Origin: Vandiemenella viatica
Lineage: Eukaryota; Arthropoda; Insecta; Orthoptera; Morabidae
Direction of reading: 5' to 3'
NCBI GenBank assembly: GCA_031002005.1
Contig: CM061919.1
Span: 173,831,121 to 173,895,120, forward strand
DNA: 64,000 nt
In this document: in pieces, positions 45,022 to 56,284 of the stretch
Layout of the letters: each line of letters starts with the position of its first letter
How positions within the stretch are numbered: the first letter of the stretch is position 1
The notes under the pieces: model-generated
Seen by the model: the letters and a program-made list of their open reading frames with translations, nothing else
What the model was told of the DNA's origin: nothing
Databases searched by the model: none
Position numbers and translations under genes: made by a program

Positions 45022-47184
45022 ATAAAAAGCGAATCGAAGATGCAATAATTTATTACATCACCGACTATATCGTTACTTTTTAAAGTCTCGTAGCCTCGGC
45101 AATATGTTGGATGTCTGAGGACAAGCTTAGACTTTGGTCGATACTCTGAAAAGAAAAGTTCAGAAAGCATTCGAAGCGTTAATGTGGTAACGGATTTGTA
45201 TGTATCTTTTTGTGCTTAGACCGCTGGTGTAAATATTTGTTGTACATTTTATGAGTGTTGTACAAACGCCATTTCCGTCAATATCTCGTGATATACTATG
45301 TACGTTTCTCTGATTTTTTTCTTAATTTTAATGCTTTCTTTCATGAAATTAAACAACTTTGATAGTAATTTACAATATTTACAGAACGTAAAAACGGTTT
45401 ACATTCCTACTTACAGTTGCAATGTTCCTTTTAAAATTTTAAAACGTGGCTTGTAGTCTATTTTTAAAACCTTCTTAAGCCAAGCATATTTTATGCCATC
45501 AGAAATTTGGGAATGTATGTGTAATCGAGCATACTATGATGCATACTTTTCATACTACACCAAGCGTAATAGGTGAACGGTTAACGTACTGGTCTCGCAT
45601 TCGGGAGGACGCGGGTTTGAATCTCAATCCGAGCATCCAGATATAGATTTTCCATGGTTTCCCGAAATCACTCCATGTAAAGTACGTATAATATCTTCGC
45701 TGTTATCAAATCCTAAGGACCTAACGTGGTGGGTGAACGGTTAACGTTCTGGCCTTGCATTCAGATTTGGGTTTTCCATGGTTTCCTGAAATCACTCCAG
45801 GTGAATGCTGTGATGCTTCCTTCAAAAGGCTATGGCTGAATTCGTTCTCGTCCAATGTGTCCATATATTGCGCAAAACTAAACTCACTGAAATTTTGGAA
45901 AATTACCTTTGGAGGGGGACGTTAAACCTTGAGGTATCTTTCGGAAGATTAGGCCTGAATGGGCCGACACCAGGTTTCGCCATTTCCCTTCTTCAACATG
46001 CAGAATTCCTTCCCGCACTACTCTTTCATAGTCAACATAATATGGAAAGTTACCCCAGAAGTCTAGTGCTGCGTGAATTCAAGAAATGTCACTCCATTAG
46101 CTTTCTAGAAGTTAGTTTTAATCATCTGTGCGCTTGCAACCTTAAGCCTCATGTTTCTCCCGATATTGCAACGCTACTGGACCGATGATGAAGTTCGGGT
46201 CCTGAATTCTGAAGGATGCTGCTGTAAATTTGCTCCATATTGCATTCTTCTAGTTGATGTAGCTTCAGTTTAATGCAAAAATAATTCAGGTATATGGCGA
46301 ATTAACTCTCTTTTGCTTAAATATTATGTAAATAGTAAAAATCTGCGTATTTTATTAGTCCCTTCAACAACTGACCAAGGAATTAAAAATGTCAAAGATT
46401 CTGTGTATAAACATGGATACGACAACAACTAAACGTGGCATTATAAAAGCAGAGTGCAAACATTCTTGACACTCCGACGAACGGAAAATTTAGTTTTCCA
46501 AATATAAAATTTATTAAGTCCAGCTCTTCAGAAGAGAAAATGCAAATTTAGTCAGCTGAACATTTAGCTAATGTCTATGGCGAGACAACCGCCCATAATG
46601 TAGGTGAACGGTTAACGTTCTGGCCGCGCATTCGGGGGACGCGGGTTCGAATCCCCGTCCGTGCATCCAGATTTGGGTTTTCCATGGTTTCCTGAAATCA
46701 CTCCAGGTGAATGCCATGATGCTTCCTTCAAAAGGCTATGGCCGAATTCCTTCTCGCGCAAAACTAAACTCACCGAATTCTAGTAAACTACCTTTGAAGG
46801 GGGACGTTAAACCTTTTGGTATCTTTCGGAAGATTAGGCCTGAATGGGCCGACACCAGGTTTCGCCATTTCCCTTCTTCAACATGCAGAATTCCTTCCCG
46901 CTTTATTAAACCGACGGGGGTTTTGTACCGTTGACGACACTTTACGAAAAAATGCTAATTATCTCAGTAGTTACGATGAATTAGAGAATAATTAGTATTT
47001 TAAGATCGCATGTTCGGAAGAGTAAGACTGAATGGGCCAGCACCAAGTTTCTCTCTCCCCCTTCTTCGTCTCTCATTGTATTTAATAATAATAATAATAA
47101 TTCGATGGTAGGACGGGGAATACGAACTCATGTCCTCCCGAATGCGTGGCAAGTAGAGGGGGAGCTGAAAATTTGTTATGCTAA

Positions 47185-47870
47185 GGGTGCGTCCATAAAC
47201 CACGTAACTCCATTTTGGACTTGGAGGGGACGACGTGTGTGCGTACGCGTGTCCTGCCTCGGCGCCGTCGTGTCTGCAGGGGGCGGGGCGGGTGACCTAC
47301 AAAGATAATGACAGGCCGGTGGCGCCGGCGTGGCGCGTGACCTTGACGGTAAGCGGCGCCGGCAGCCAGGTAGATAATTACAGGCCGCACAGTCGGCCAG
47401 GTGCCTAATTATAGGGGAAGCGGCCGCAGGGGGGGGAGGGGCGCGTGACCTATTTAATACCAAACCGGCACACATACAAGTCTTATGGAAGAGCGTTCTG
47501 GATAAGGGGAAGGGAGGGGGGTGACCTTGAGACTGCAGCAGAAACGGCACACATACAAATCTTATGGACGGGGCTTCTGGATATGGGAGGGGAGGGGGCG
47601 GGTGGCGGCGGCGCGTAATTATAGGGCAGCGACCGCAGGGGGGCGGGGCGCGTGACCTATTTAATACCAAACCGGCATGGGTGTTCTGGATATAGGAGGG
47701 GAAGCGACCTGCACACCTGCAGGGGCGTGGCGCGTGACCTACAAAGATAATGACGGTAAGCGGCGCCGGCAGCCAGGTAGATAATGACAGGGCGGTGGCG
47801 CCTAATTATAGGGGAAGCGGCCGCAGGGCGAGATAATTATAGGGGGCAGAACCGCCGTATCCTTACTACT
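47185..47870. repeat. GC-rich outer block of right arm, with one Harbinger-like end
   Basis: Mirror of 37398-38097, shorter by about 14 bp. Starts gggtgcgtccataaaccacg just after taa and ends at the palindrome boundary. Confidence 0.75.
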
Positions 47871-47876
47871 GTTACA
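47871..47876. repeat. Direct repeat gttaca flanking the palindrome (right)
   Basis: Same six bases, same orientation as 37392-37397. Confidence 0.6.
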
Positions 47877-47879
47877 GTT

Positions 47880-49640
47880 TTCTAGTTTTGTATAGTGTTT
47901 GCAGTTTCCAGTCCACTTTATGGTTAGAATTTTTAATACTTCACTATGTCACTTCATACCTCTACTACTGCTACTATTACTAAACTATTGCTACTATCTA
48001 CTACTCTACCATCTAAGAAAGCATTTTCCAGTATTGGTATCGGAGCGGTAATCCGAATTCCAGATCTCCCGGAATAGCGCACGTTCTCAGTCTCTCTGGC
48101 AGCCAAAGTGACCGAGAAGGCCGCCCATCGGGAGACTGGCCACTTCCAACACTGGTTGTGAGAACTAATTTTTCAATAATATATATATATATATATATGT
48201 ATAAAATTGCAGAAGTAAGGAGTCTTTAACATCCGGGTAATAGGTTGTTCGTTTTCACAGCTGAACTAGATAAGTTTAACATCTACTACTGGTGTTTGTT
48301 ATTTTCAATAGTATAAGTTTGAACAAATTCCCATTTAAAGATTACTGGCTACATAATTTAAAACTTTTACTTATTATTAACTATTAACATTTTTACATAT
48401 TTTAAGAGATAACAATGTTTTACTTATTTTCTGTCCGTAAATGTATCTATGCCAGAATATGCAGCAGCGGCTCGAGACTGCGACTATTATCTATTATTTG
48501 TGTTATTGCAATGTCAGACCACATTTTATGCATCGGACTATAGTTCATGTGAGCACTAGCTAAAAACTTATACAAACACTACATACTTTTATAAGTGTTG
48601 GTTTAGCAAGTTCGTTTTGTAGATAGAATTTCCTTGGTAGCATGTTTTAACAATTTTCCGTTTAAATTTTTCATAAGAGCAATTTCAGTGGCGGACACAG
48701 TGGTGTTACTTCGAAACGGTCCATTTAAAGTCTTTAATATGGTTTAAGCACTCCTCTCCGCAGATCAGCTGGTTGCGTTTTCAGCACGATATAAGACTCG
48801 CTGATCGAGCGCTTAGACACGCATTCGCTTGTGGATCCTCTCGGGTGTTACTCTGTGACCTCATAGTCGGCGTGACTTCAACTTCCTCTTGTTGTCACTA
48901 AACTTTGCATGAATCACTCCTTTTGCAATTTAGATACGTTTTGTGTCACTTCGTCTAGTTTGCGCCATAGTTGCTCATTTTTTAGTATGTCTTCCGTTTT
49001 CATGTTTCTTAATTCATGAGAATGAACAGTGTATCTGTTATATTCTGAAATGATATTATTTTGTCTCGAGCAACGAAAAGGTGGCTACCCATGGCCCGTG
49101 ATTATTGCGGAGCGCTCCGCAGTCTCGCAACAAGGGTCAGTGGGAATAGCGCGGTCCGTAACGGCCCTTGCTGGCCTGTGGTGGCGCGCCTCGATCCGTG
49201 GACGGTCGGTAACTTCAAAGCTGCGCTTAGTGGCGTTGGGTTACAAGTTGAGCACTGTGACATATAGCAAAGATGTGCATCCTTTCCTTCCCAGCTGTAC
49301 GGTCCTTTGTGCGAGCGAACGTATCACTTCATTTCATTTCCGATTGTACTCTCGTATTGTCGATTTGTGCGTAATTAATATGGTGTGATCAAATGAAGTC
49401 ATTTCGAGTATTTGAGGGTATACGAAATCAAACCAGCTATATGGAACACCAATACCGCAGAGCACAGTAATAGAAACGATGTTCACGATGCGTGAAGTAG
49501 AATTATAAGTAAATTATAGAATGATAACATCCCTATTGAACATTTAAAGAAGAAAAGGGACAGCTTAATATCATCATAAAATAAGTTACATGGTAGAATT
49601 ATACAAACTATGAAGACCATGGTGCAGGTGATATACATAT
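47880..49640. other. No supported gene; (TA)n microsatellite
   Basis: AT-rich. A (ta)n tract lies at 48179-48199. A GC-richer patch at 49085-49260 carries the palindrome gcggagcgctccgc and a 119-codon frame (49029-49388) with no domain I recognise. Confidence 0.45.
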
Positions 49641-49649
49641 GTCACTTTA

Positions 49650-49990
49650 ATGGTTGCTTCCCTCGGCCTATGAATTTTCCGGCCATGCCGTTTTAGCTAT
49701 GAACAGTAGACCGTGGGAAGGGATGGCACGCCCAGTCGGTAAACATCAAACGCCCGGGTAGCTGAAACGACACTAGGCAACGTGGTGTGGAGGTGGTGAG
49801 CGTTAGCCTGTGGCGCGTGCTGATCGGTACAATTGGGCTGTATGACGCAGCCTACAAAACCACGGGTGATATAATTTTCACGATGGAATCAACCCAAACC
49901 TTCAAGGGAAAAGGGGCACCTAAGGTCATTCTAATCTATCCCTTCTATGCTACTCTTACCCCTACATGCGAAGGGAAAATTTTCCACTCG
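49650..49990 (+). repeat. Dispersed repeat, family D
   Basis: Matches the reverse complement of 30880-31150 across cagtcggtaaacatca, cgggtagctgaaacgacact and gtggcgcgtgctgatcggta. The open frame 49787-50005 lies partly in it and is not supported as a gene. Confidence 0.6.
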
Positions 49991-49999
49991 CCTGTCTGG

Positions 50000-50785
50000 A
50001 CTTAGCGTTCAGCTCGGAGAAATAAGATAGGGGTGGACGGTGAGGTGAGGAGAATATTGCAGGTGGAATATGGCCTTGAACAATATATAGACGACATCTC
50101 AGAACAATGATGGCAAATCCTACCACCAGTTGGAAACGTCACATCAGTATTGGTCGCCTTTGGCGGGTGGTTATGTGAAACTATTCCTTGCCATTGCAGT
50201 GTAATAACTGAGAACTCCACTGCATGTTGGCAGAGAACCAAAATAGTTTCACATCATCTTCCGACTAAGGGAGGAAGATGTTCGAGTCGTATACCTCTGC
50301 GCAGGTCTATTTTCCACTTTTAATTTGCCTGCATATCAACTTAGAAGATAACTTGGTTAATATCTTCCATTTTATCATACAAGAAACAAAAATTTGCTGC
50401 TGCCTCTATAAGGAATTCTGTAACACTCCTAGTTCAATTAAACGGGATAGAAGATTCATAAGGCTTTTTCTTGTGCAAATCGTGAGAAATGATAGAGCCT
50501 TAGAGTGCATTTATTTATGATGCATTCTCTCCGACATTTCTTTTGAGGATTACTTTTTATGGCTTGGATTTTTTTTACACCGTTATCAGATAAAGATGGC
50601 GACGTATCCTAGTGTTTTTGCTGCTGTGGTGTCGACAGCGAAGTCATTGGCACCATACGTATGCTAGTGCCAATCAAAAACAGGAAACGAAGATTATTTT
50701 TAAGATGACTCAGTAAATACCTGTGTGTGCGGTGGTTACTATCCGGTACGAAAAGTTATCGACATCGGTGATAGTCGGTAATCCC
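50000..50785. other. No supported gene
   Basis: Mixed AT-rich DNA with short open frames on both strands and no motif that I recognise. Confidence 0.4.
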
Positions 50786-50786
50786 A

Positions 50787-51034
50787 CCGAGTGTGGCGGG
50801 TGAGCGGTTAACGCTCTGGCCTCGCATTCGGGAGGACGCCGGTTCGAATCCCCGTCCGGGCATCCAGATTTGGGTTTTCCATGATTTCCTCAGATCACTC
50901 CAGGCGAATGCCGGAATGCTTCCTTTAAAAGGCCAAGGCCACATTCCTTTCCGTTCCTTGTCCCCATGTCCCATCCCACCTCTAATGACCTCGACGTCGA
51001 CGAGGCGTAAAGCCAAAACAATTTTTTTAAAAAA
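50787..51034 (+). mobile_element. SINE copy, tRNA-derived family A (best-preserved)
   Basis: Head ccgagtgtggcgggtgagcg, gttaacgctctggcctcgca, B box ggttcgaatcc (50841-50851), body catccagatttgggttttcc, ggcgaatgccggaatgcttc, ccattcc-like ttccgttccttgtccccatg, and tail gacctcgacgtcgacgaggc with an A/T-rich end. The head resembles a tRNA 5' half with an A box, though the anticodon arm is not confidently foldable. This copy can serve as the reference for the ten or so others in the window. Confidence 0.9.
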
Positions 51035-51269
51035 ACTGTGATCCTAATGGCAAATACTAATCGCTTAGTTTCGCTATTCTTTGGTGAGCAACGCTTTTTG
51101 GAGACAAATGTATAAGATATCGAAGACATTTTGTTTGTGGTAATGAATTAGAATAATCGGCATTCCCAGCCACGGTCGAGACTAAGAACTTCTCGGTACA
51201 GGCATTATTCAAATTGGCGAATTCATTTTTTAGATAAAAATTTATATTTACATTCTATACGTTATTCTT

Positions 51270-51430
51270 ACCCGCCAGTGTGGCTCAGTGCGCTGAGGTG
51301 CCGCACACTGGATCAGGGAGGTACAACGGGACCGGGCACGGGCTCAGGCAACGCTCCTACTGGCCGTCCAGACTGCGGTTCTTAAACGGTTCCTGCAGCC
51401 ATCAGCGAGAAAGCCGGGACGGTCTGTGCC
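51270..51430 (+). repeat. GC-rich, possibly tRNA-like repeat
   Basis: cccgccagtgtggctcagtg carries an A-box-like tggctcagtg. No clear B box follows, though the surrounding 150 bp are GC-rich in AT-rich DNA. SINE origin is only a suggestion. Confidence 0.3.
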
Positions 51431-51599
51431 TCATCAAATACACATTTCACAAACAAAAAATACTCTTATCACATGCAGAACATAGTTACACGTTTCACAA
51501 AAATATACCAACACTGCATTTCCCTTATTGGCATGTAGAAAGACCTGGCGATAGGTATAAAATGCTTGGCTTCAGCAGGAGTATGAAGGCGTAAAATAA

Positions 51600-53630
51600 A
51601 AGCTCCAAATCTGACTGTCAACGATGAGTACAACTCAGCTAGGGCAGCCATACCAAAATATTGGGAAAACGTTTTGAAGAAGAAGAAGAGAAGAAGATTC
51701 TGTTCGATTTTCTTCGGCGTTTACTTTTTGTTTTCGTTTTGTCGCGTATTCCGTTTTGCGTTGTATTCTGTTCTGTTCTCTTTATTAATCAGCATTGTGG
51801 TCTATTTATTGTACTGTGTTTCGTCCTGTTCAATTCAGTGTTTAGTTTTGGATATCTTTAATGTGCTGCTGTGTCTTGTTTAGTTCAGTATTCTCTTTAG
51901 TGGTTTTTTTGGCCTTTCTACGTTCTATTGGGTTCAGTTTTTTTATCTGTTTCTGTTCGCCTTTTATTTTTTTCATTGTTCTTTTATTGGCGCTGCTCTG
52001 TTAGTTTTTGAGTTTTGTTTTGTTAGGTGTCACCTTCCAGTACTTTGTACCCGCTAAGCTAATCTGGGCGAATACACAGACACTTTGAATATAGCTACAG
52101 AATCTCTCCATCAGTATAGTAGGACTTCCAACCAGGTTCAATGGCAGCTTTTTTGTTTTTAAGAGAATATTTGATGGTCCATATTTTTCCTGCTTTGAAG
52201 AGTGGTTCACTAATATTCCTTATTAATTAATTACAGTTTTCACCTACGTTACCTTTATACATTATTTATTGAAGACATTACTAAGACAGATTGCATGAAT
52301 GGCTCAATTATTTAAATTAAATGTATGAGGAATCCATTTTGGAAGTTTGCCTGCGTATGTCAAATACTTTTTTAGAAATTCCAGCTTCAGAAAAAAAGGT
52401 ACTGTTGCATCTTTCTTTTGTGAATCTAATTAACTGGCTTATATCGTTTTCCAGATGAAATCAATTAGATTACTCAGCAGAATTAATGATGTTTTCTAAG
52501 CTATGTGAGTTAGAGTTATTTTTTTTAAGCTTATTGTTAGAATCTGCATCTTTGTAAATTCGTTGGAGTGTTTTAAAATTATGTGTATTAAATGCATTTT
52601 GTCATTTCCATACATCTTGAGGGAAACTATGGGATGTTTTCATTTGCCAATGTACTCTGTCCCGTCAACTCCAATTATCTAACATAAACTTCTATTTCTG
52701 GAGTTGGCAATTTTTACACTAAATTTATGGCGCGCATTTTTTTTCCATAACAGCATGATAAGGTGCGAAGGTATGGAAACTAACGCGAATGTTGTAATAA
52801 TGCTCGTTTTTGAGTACCTTTATTCTTAAACTGATTTTCTTGTCTAGCCAGTGTTTACAGTTAACTATTAACACCGAGAAAAAAAGACAAGTTTCAGCAT
52901 TGATAATATTTGAATTTACTCTGGTTGATGTTATAATGGCAATTTAAACTCTCGTAATGTGAAACGCCTTTCAGATAATATGCAACTGCAACGCTGGAGG
53001 TAATGCGAATGTCAAGAAACTCACAGGTGCAGACAGCATTCAGCTACGTTGCATTCAAACCGCAATGTCGGACCTGTTCTCGATTTAGAAGCTTCGTCAT
53101 ACAACTGCTAACATTAAAGTCTTAAATGTCGCATCACGACAAAAAAAGGTAGAATTAATGCGGTTGCACGTAGAAAAGTCTGTTGCTGACGGGAGTAAGA
53201 AAAAAACTACAACGTCTGGGCTAATCCCACTACGCGGGATGACTAAGCGACTCTGAATGGCAAACCTCTTCAATGATTCTCACGGACACAACGTGTGTCT
53301 GGCGGCGCCACTGTGCACCAGGCTTATCGTGTCTATATCTCTGACTCTGCGATTCTACAAGCATCGGTCAAATAGTCATCATAGGGTATCAATATAACGC
53401 TAGGTTTTAAACGGAACGTCAGAAATGCCAGCTTAGCTCAATTGTAAGAATTGTAAAGTCATGCTGTCAATTCAAAAATGTTGACTGTTTACACAAAATT
53501 TGATCTAATAAGGATTAAATAACAACGAAGCGAAATAAGTTTGCCTTCTGTTACCACGCTATGATCGCAAGAAGTAGTATTTCTCGTATTGTTCTGTTTT
53601 TATAAGTTGTAACGAGACTGCTGTGTCAGA
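51600..53630. other. AT-rich stretch, no supported gene
   Basis: T-rich at 51700-52020, otherwise AT-rich with scattered short frames. No repeat partner or coding motif recognised. Confidence 0.45.
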
Positions 53631-53636
53631 CTTGTA

Positions 53637-54098
53637 TATAGTGCGCGTCACGAACGATGGCGGCCCAGTTTAGCGAGGGTCTGCGCATGTACGTCATCAC
53701 TCTGCCAGTAGCCAATCACATTCAGTAACAATCCAGAGCCCGTCGTGTTAACACGAGTGTTGAATGCGATATGTTTGTGAATTGTGGAGTTGTAAATCAG
53801 TGAGCATTGCAATAATTCCTATTCTAAATAATGGAAGATGATCAACATAAGCATAAAGTTAAGCATAGTCAAAGTAGAAAGCAAGATTTTAAAGTATATA
53901 AGCATTTTAAGCGCGAAGCAGACGCGAGAGGGCCGATCTGCGACGTTGCCAAAGCTTAAGAGAGAAATGCTAAAGCGTGTGATACTAGCCTTAGAACTGT
54001 ACTGCGAATAGTTAAAAGTGGCAGCGTCGGATATTCTATGTCAACCCTATTTCTCTCTCTCTCTGAGCGACCCGCCTTCGTTCGTGACGCGCACTATA
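53637..54098 (+). mobile_element. ~460-bp deleted DNA transposon keeping a transposase N-terminus
   Basis: Terminal inverted repeats: left tatagtgcgcgtcacgaacg, right in reverse complement also tatagtgcgcgtcacgaacg, extending ~25 bp. A 'ta' at both borders suits a Tc1/IS630-type insertion. Inside, an ATG at 53831 opens a frame beginning MEDDQHKHKVKHS. It contains FKVYKHFKREAD and, after one in-frame TAA (about 53957-53959), ERNAKACDTSLRTVLRIVK. The last piece is a helix-turn-helix like that of IS630/Tc1-superfamily transposases in insects. The catalytic domain is absent. Hence it is a non-autonomous derivative made by internal deletion. Confidence 0.78.
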
Positions 54099-54451
54099 GT
54101 GTTTAAATACTAATTATAATTAATATTTAAGAAGGATTGGAATGTTTTGCTTGAGAATGTGCAATGTAGACCGCTGCTTTTGCATAAGTCTCTAGGGAGG
54201 CCACCTGTAACGGTAGTACTGGATCCCTGTATATCTGAGCTGAGTGGCAATGTCCTTCACAATAGAGTGGGAAGACCCGCTAGTATTCAGCAGGTGCGGC
54301 CCAACCGTTCCTTCTCAGATCAAGTGAATAATTTGGCTGGACGATCTTTTGTTGCCATCAGATGAGAAATCCCCGCACGCAAATGGAAAATTTGGTTGCC
54401 GAATTCAAAACCCAGAAACGGTCCGGCGTTTCCGAGGCAAGGCAGTTGTGT

Positions 54452-54459
54452 CAGATCCT
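54452..54459. repeat. 8-bp TSD of hAT element (left)
   Basis: cagatcct, identical to 55702-55709. Confidence 0.9.
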
Positions 54460-55701
54460 TAGTGATGATCCGATACAAGTAAATACGAGTAAGTACTCGA
54501 TACTTTGTTTCGATACCGAGTACTTTTCGTATTCATATTAATTCATTCGATACATACTCGGTATCGGAAGAAAAGTACTTGTATCGAATCGAGAGTATCG
54601 AAACGCACCCGGCGTTAAATTCTAAATGCAGCATTCCTGCTGCGCCACTCAGTCGCGCCTGCGAAATTAATTTCCCGCTGACATCAAGTTGGTAGCATTA
54701 AAAATCAAACAAATCAGTCTTAGAACAGGCAATATAGTCTCATAGAGTTTGTTTTAGGTCCCTATTTCATTGTAATAAAGTTGTAGTTGGCGCGCATTAC
54801 GCTATACCTGGCCAATGGTCGCTCCCGCGCAGCCCCACACAAAAACTAAAAGATATAATTCATAAGCAACTAAGTAGCCCATGTGAATCGGAAGAAGAAG
54901 CTGCTTCAGCTAGCGTTTCACAGGAATATCCCTTCTAGAAACGTCACAAAGAAAAAGAAAACGCACCATAGTGACAAAGTCTCGCTCTACGTGTCTAACA
55001 CTGTAACGTCTCTAAAAAGCAATCCATTTACACAATGGGAATAAATTATATTTATATTTCCTTATCTGTATAAATACGCACAACAGTATCTTATTGTTGA
55101 AGCAACGTCAGTATTGAGTGAATGTTTATTTTCTAATGCCGGTGAAACAATAACAAGCAAAAGAAACAAGTTGTCATTAAAATATTTGGAACAATTGCTT
55201 TTTTGGGTAACCTTCCAAAAGCGGAATTTTCTTCTTCTTCTTGTTCTTCTTCCGAATAACCCATTTGGAGGGTATGATAAATCATCTTTCGCTATTTTTC
55301 TTTGTATTTAATTTTCTTTGCTTCCAAACTTCCAAACCCACAAAATTAAGCACAAAGCGGACTTCTATTGTTTAAAAGTGTTAAAACTATAATAAATAAA
55401 TATTTAAAGAAAAGACAAAACCTTCAAAGTTTGCTTACAATGTGAGCTTTATTATAATGTTAATAAATAAATAAAAATGTTTACTGAGTGTTATTTGATT
55501 CTATTACACTAGACAAATAAAATAAATAATTTAGCAACATGTCGCGTATATTTTTATATTTCGACATTAATTTAAAAAAAGTATCGATATGAGTAAGTAT
55601 CGATACTTTTGCAGTACTCATATGAGTAAGTATCGTAAGACAATTTGAATACTACTCATTTGAGTAGATATCGATACTTTGATGGTATCGGAACATCAGT
55701 A
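54460..55701 (+). mobile_element. 1,242-bp deleted hAT transposon
   Basis: Ends tagtgatgatccgatac (left) and tactgatgttccgatac (right, reverse-complemented) match at 15 of 17, with perfect 8-bp duplications cagatcct on both sides, the hAT signature. Subterminal regions are dense in gagtaagtatcgatactttt-like palindromic motifs, probably transposase-binding sites. Near the right end lies the C-terminal dimerisation motif of a hAT transposase. The large internal deletion leaves no complete transposase. Confidence 0.9.
55078..55215 (+). pseudogene. hAT transposase C-terminal dimerisation remnant
   Basis: Read in frame: YLIVEATSVLSECLFSNAGE then TITSKRNKLSLKYLEQLLFW. This matches the hAT-C dimerisation motif ('..atS..sERvFS.ag......R.rL....ve.l.fl'). 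An upstream stretch near 54862-54935 (IIHKQLSSPCESEEE) may be another remnant of the same gene. No BED zinc finger or catalytic acidic residues remain. The frame continues in AT-rich sequence to a stop near 55311, probably beyond the true C-terminus. Confidence 0.85.
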
Positions 55702-55709
55702 CAGATCCT
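55702..55709. repeat. 8-bp TSD of hAT element (right)
   Basis: cagatcct, identical to 54452-54459. Confidence 0.9.
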
Positions 55710-55914
55710 AGCATGAATCACGTGACTGTGAACACCTCTGAAAAACGTCCAATCAACGTTGCTGTTTCAAAATAATAACTAACTGTTTGGTATATTCTGT
55801 GTCCACATATCTTACGAGCCCATGGATTGGAGTTCAACAGAGCTGGAGGGGATTCCGACACGACATCGGGATAAAGGAACGACTTCCCGAGTTCTTGCGG
55901 GGATGACTATCTAA

Positions 55915-56277
55915 AGGTCCGTTCCCACGATCCCTTGTAACGAAGGCGAGAAGAGACGGGACGGGACGAATACTCGACCACACGCCATGGAACAGGACCG
56001 CCTCAGCTAACGGAGACGAGACGCAGCAACCCACTCTGAGTCGGTAAACATCACAGGCGTGTGTAGCGGTGCGCTGTTGCCATCGGTTTGCAGCAGCGGT
56101 GCGCACCCCTTCTATTACTGTAAAGTGCTCTGTGCCAAACGACACTAGGCAACGTGGTGGGAATGTGGCGGCCAGTTAAGCGAGGACTAACCTGAGGCGC
56201 GCGGTCGTCCCTACACTTCGCCTAATGAGGTCCCGTCTCGTCTCACCTTCGTTACAAGGGATCGTGGGAATGCGCCT
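55915..56277. mobile_element. 363-bp PIF/Harbinger-like MITE with TAA TSD
   Basis: Left end aggtccgttcccacgatccc and right end, reverse-complemented, aggcgcattcccacgatccc lead ~50-bp inverted repeats that include ttgtaacgaaggcgagaaga. TAA borders both sides (55912-55914 and 56278-56280). The interior shares gtcggtaaacatcac and acgacactaggcaacgtggt with dispersed family D. A minus-strand frame (55834-56145) is incidental. Confidence 0.85.
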
Positions 56278-56284
56278 TAAGAGA

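Larger units (their letters stand above)
43778..47870. repeat. Right arm of giant palindrome (~4.09 kb)
   Basis: Reverse complement of 37398-41483. Begins cctaagtactgaggc and ends ccgtatccttactact. Carries the mirrored SINE copies (about 45540-45670, 45700-46000, 46570-46890), the mirrored internal repeats and the GC-rich outer block at 47185-47870. All open frames listed in the left arm recur here with one or two changes, as expected for a duplicate. Confidence 0.93.

Noticed and set aside
45832..46188. 118-codon frame duplicated at 39097-39453 as a conserved gene pair
   Set aside because: The duplication is the palindrome itself. The frame crosses family C and SINE repeat pieces, so identity does not indicate selection.
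47176..47670. Proline/arginine-rich 164-codon frame
   Set aside because: It lies in the GC-rich repeat block of the palindrome arm. Low stop frequency follows from composition, and the left-arm copy breaks it.
37398..47870. Palindrome as a simple foldback sequencing chimera
   Set aside because: A chimeric read turns back with little or no spacer. Here a 2.29-kb unique spacer and several arm differences exist. Not fully excluded without reads, so kept as a test.
50787..50860. Possible tRNA genes at the SINE heads (also at 35373, 31573, 10345, 32400)
   Set aside because: A- and B-box-like strings are present, but no complete four-stem cloverleaf, and each is followed by the repeated SINE body. 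They are tRNA-derived, not tRNA genes.
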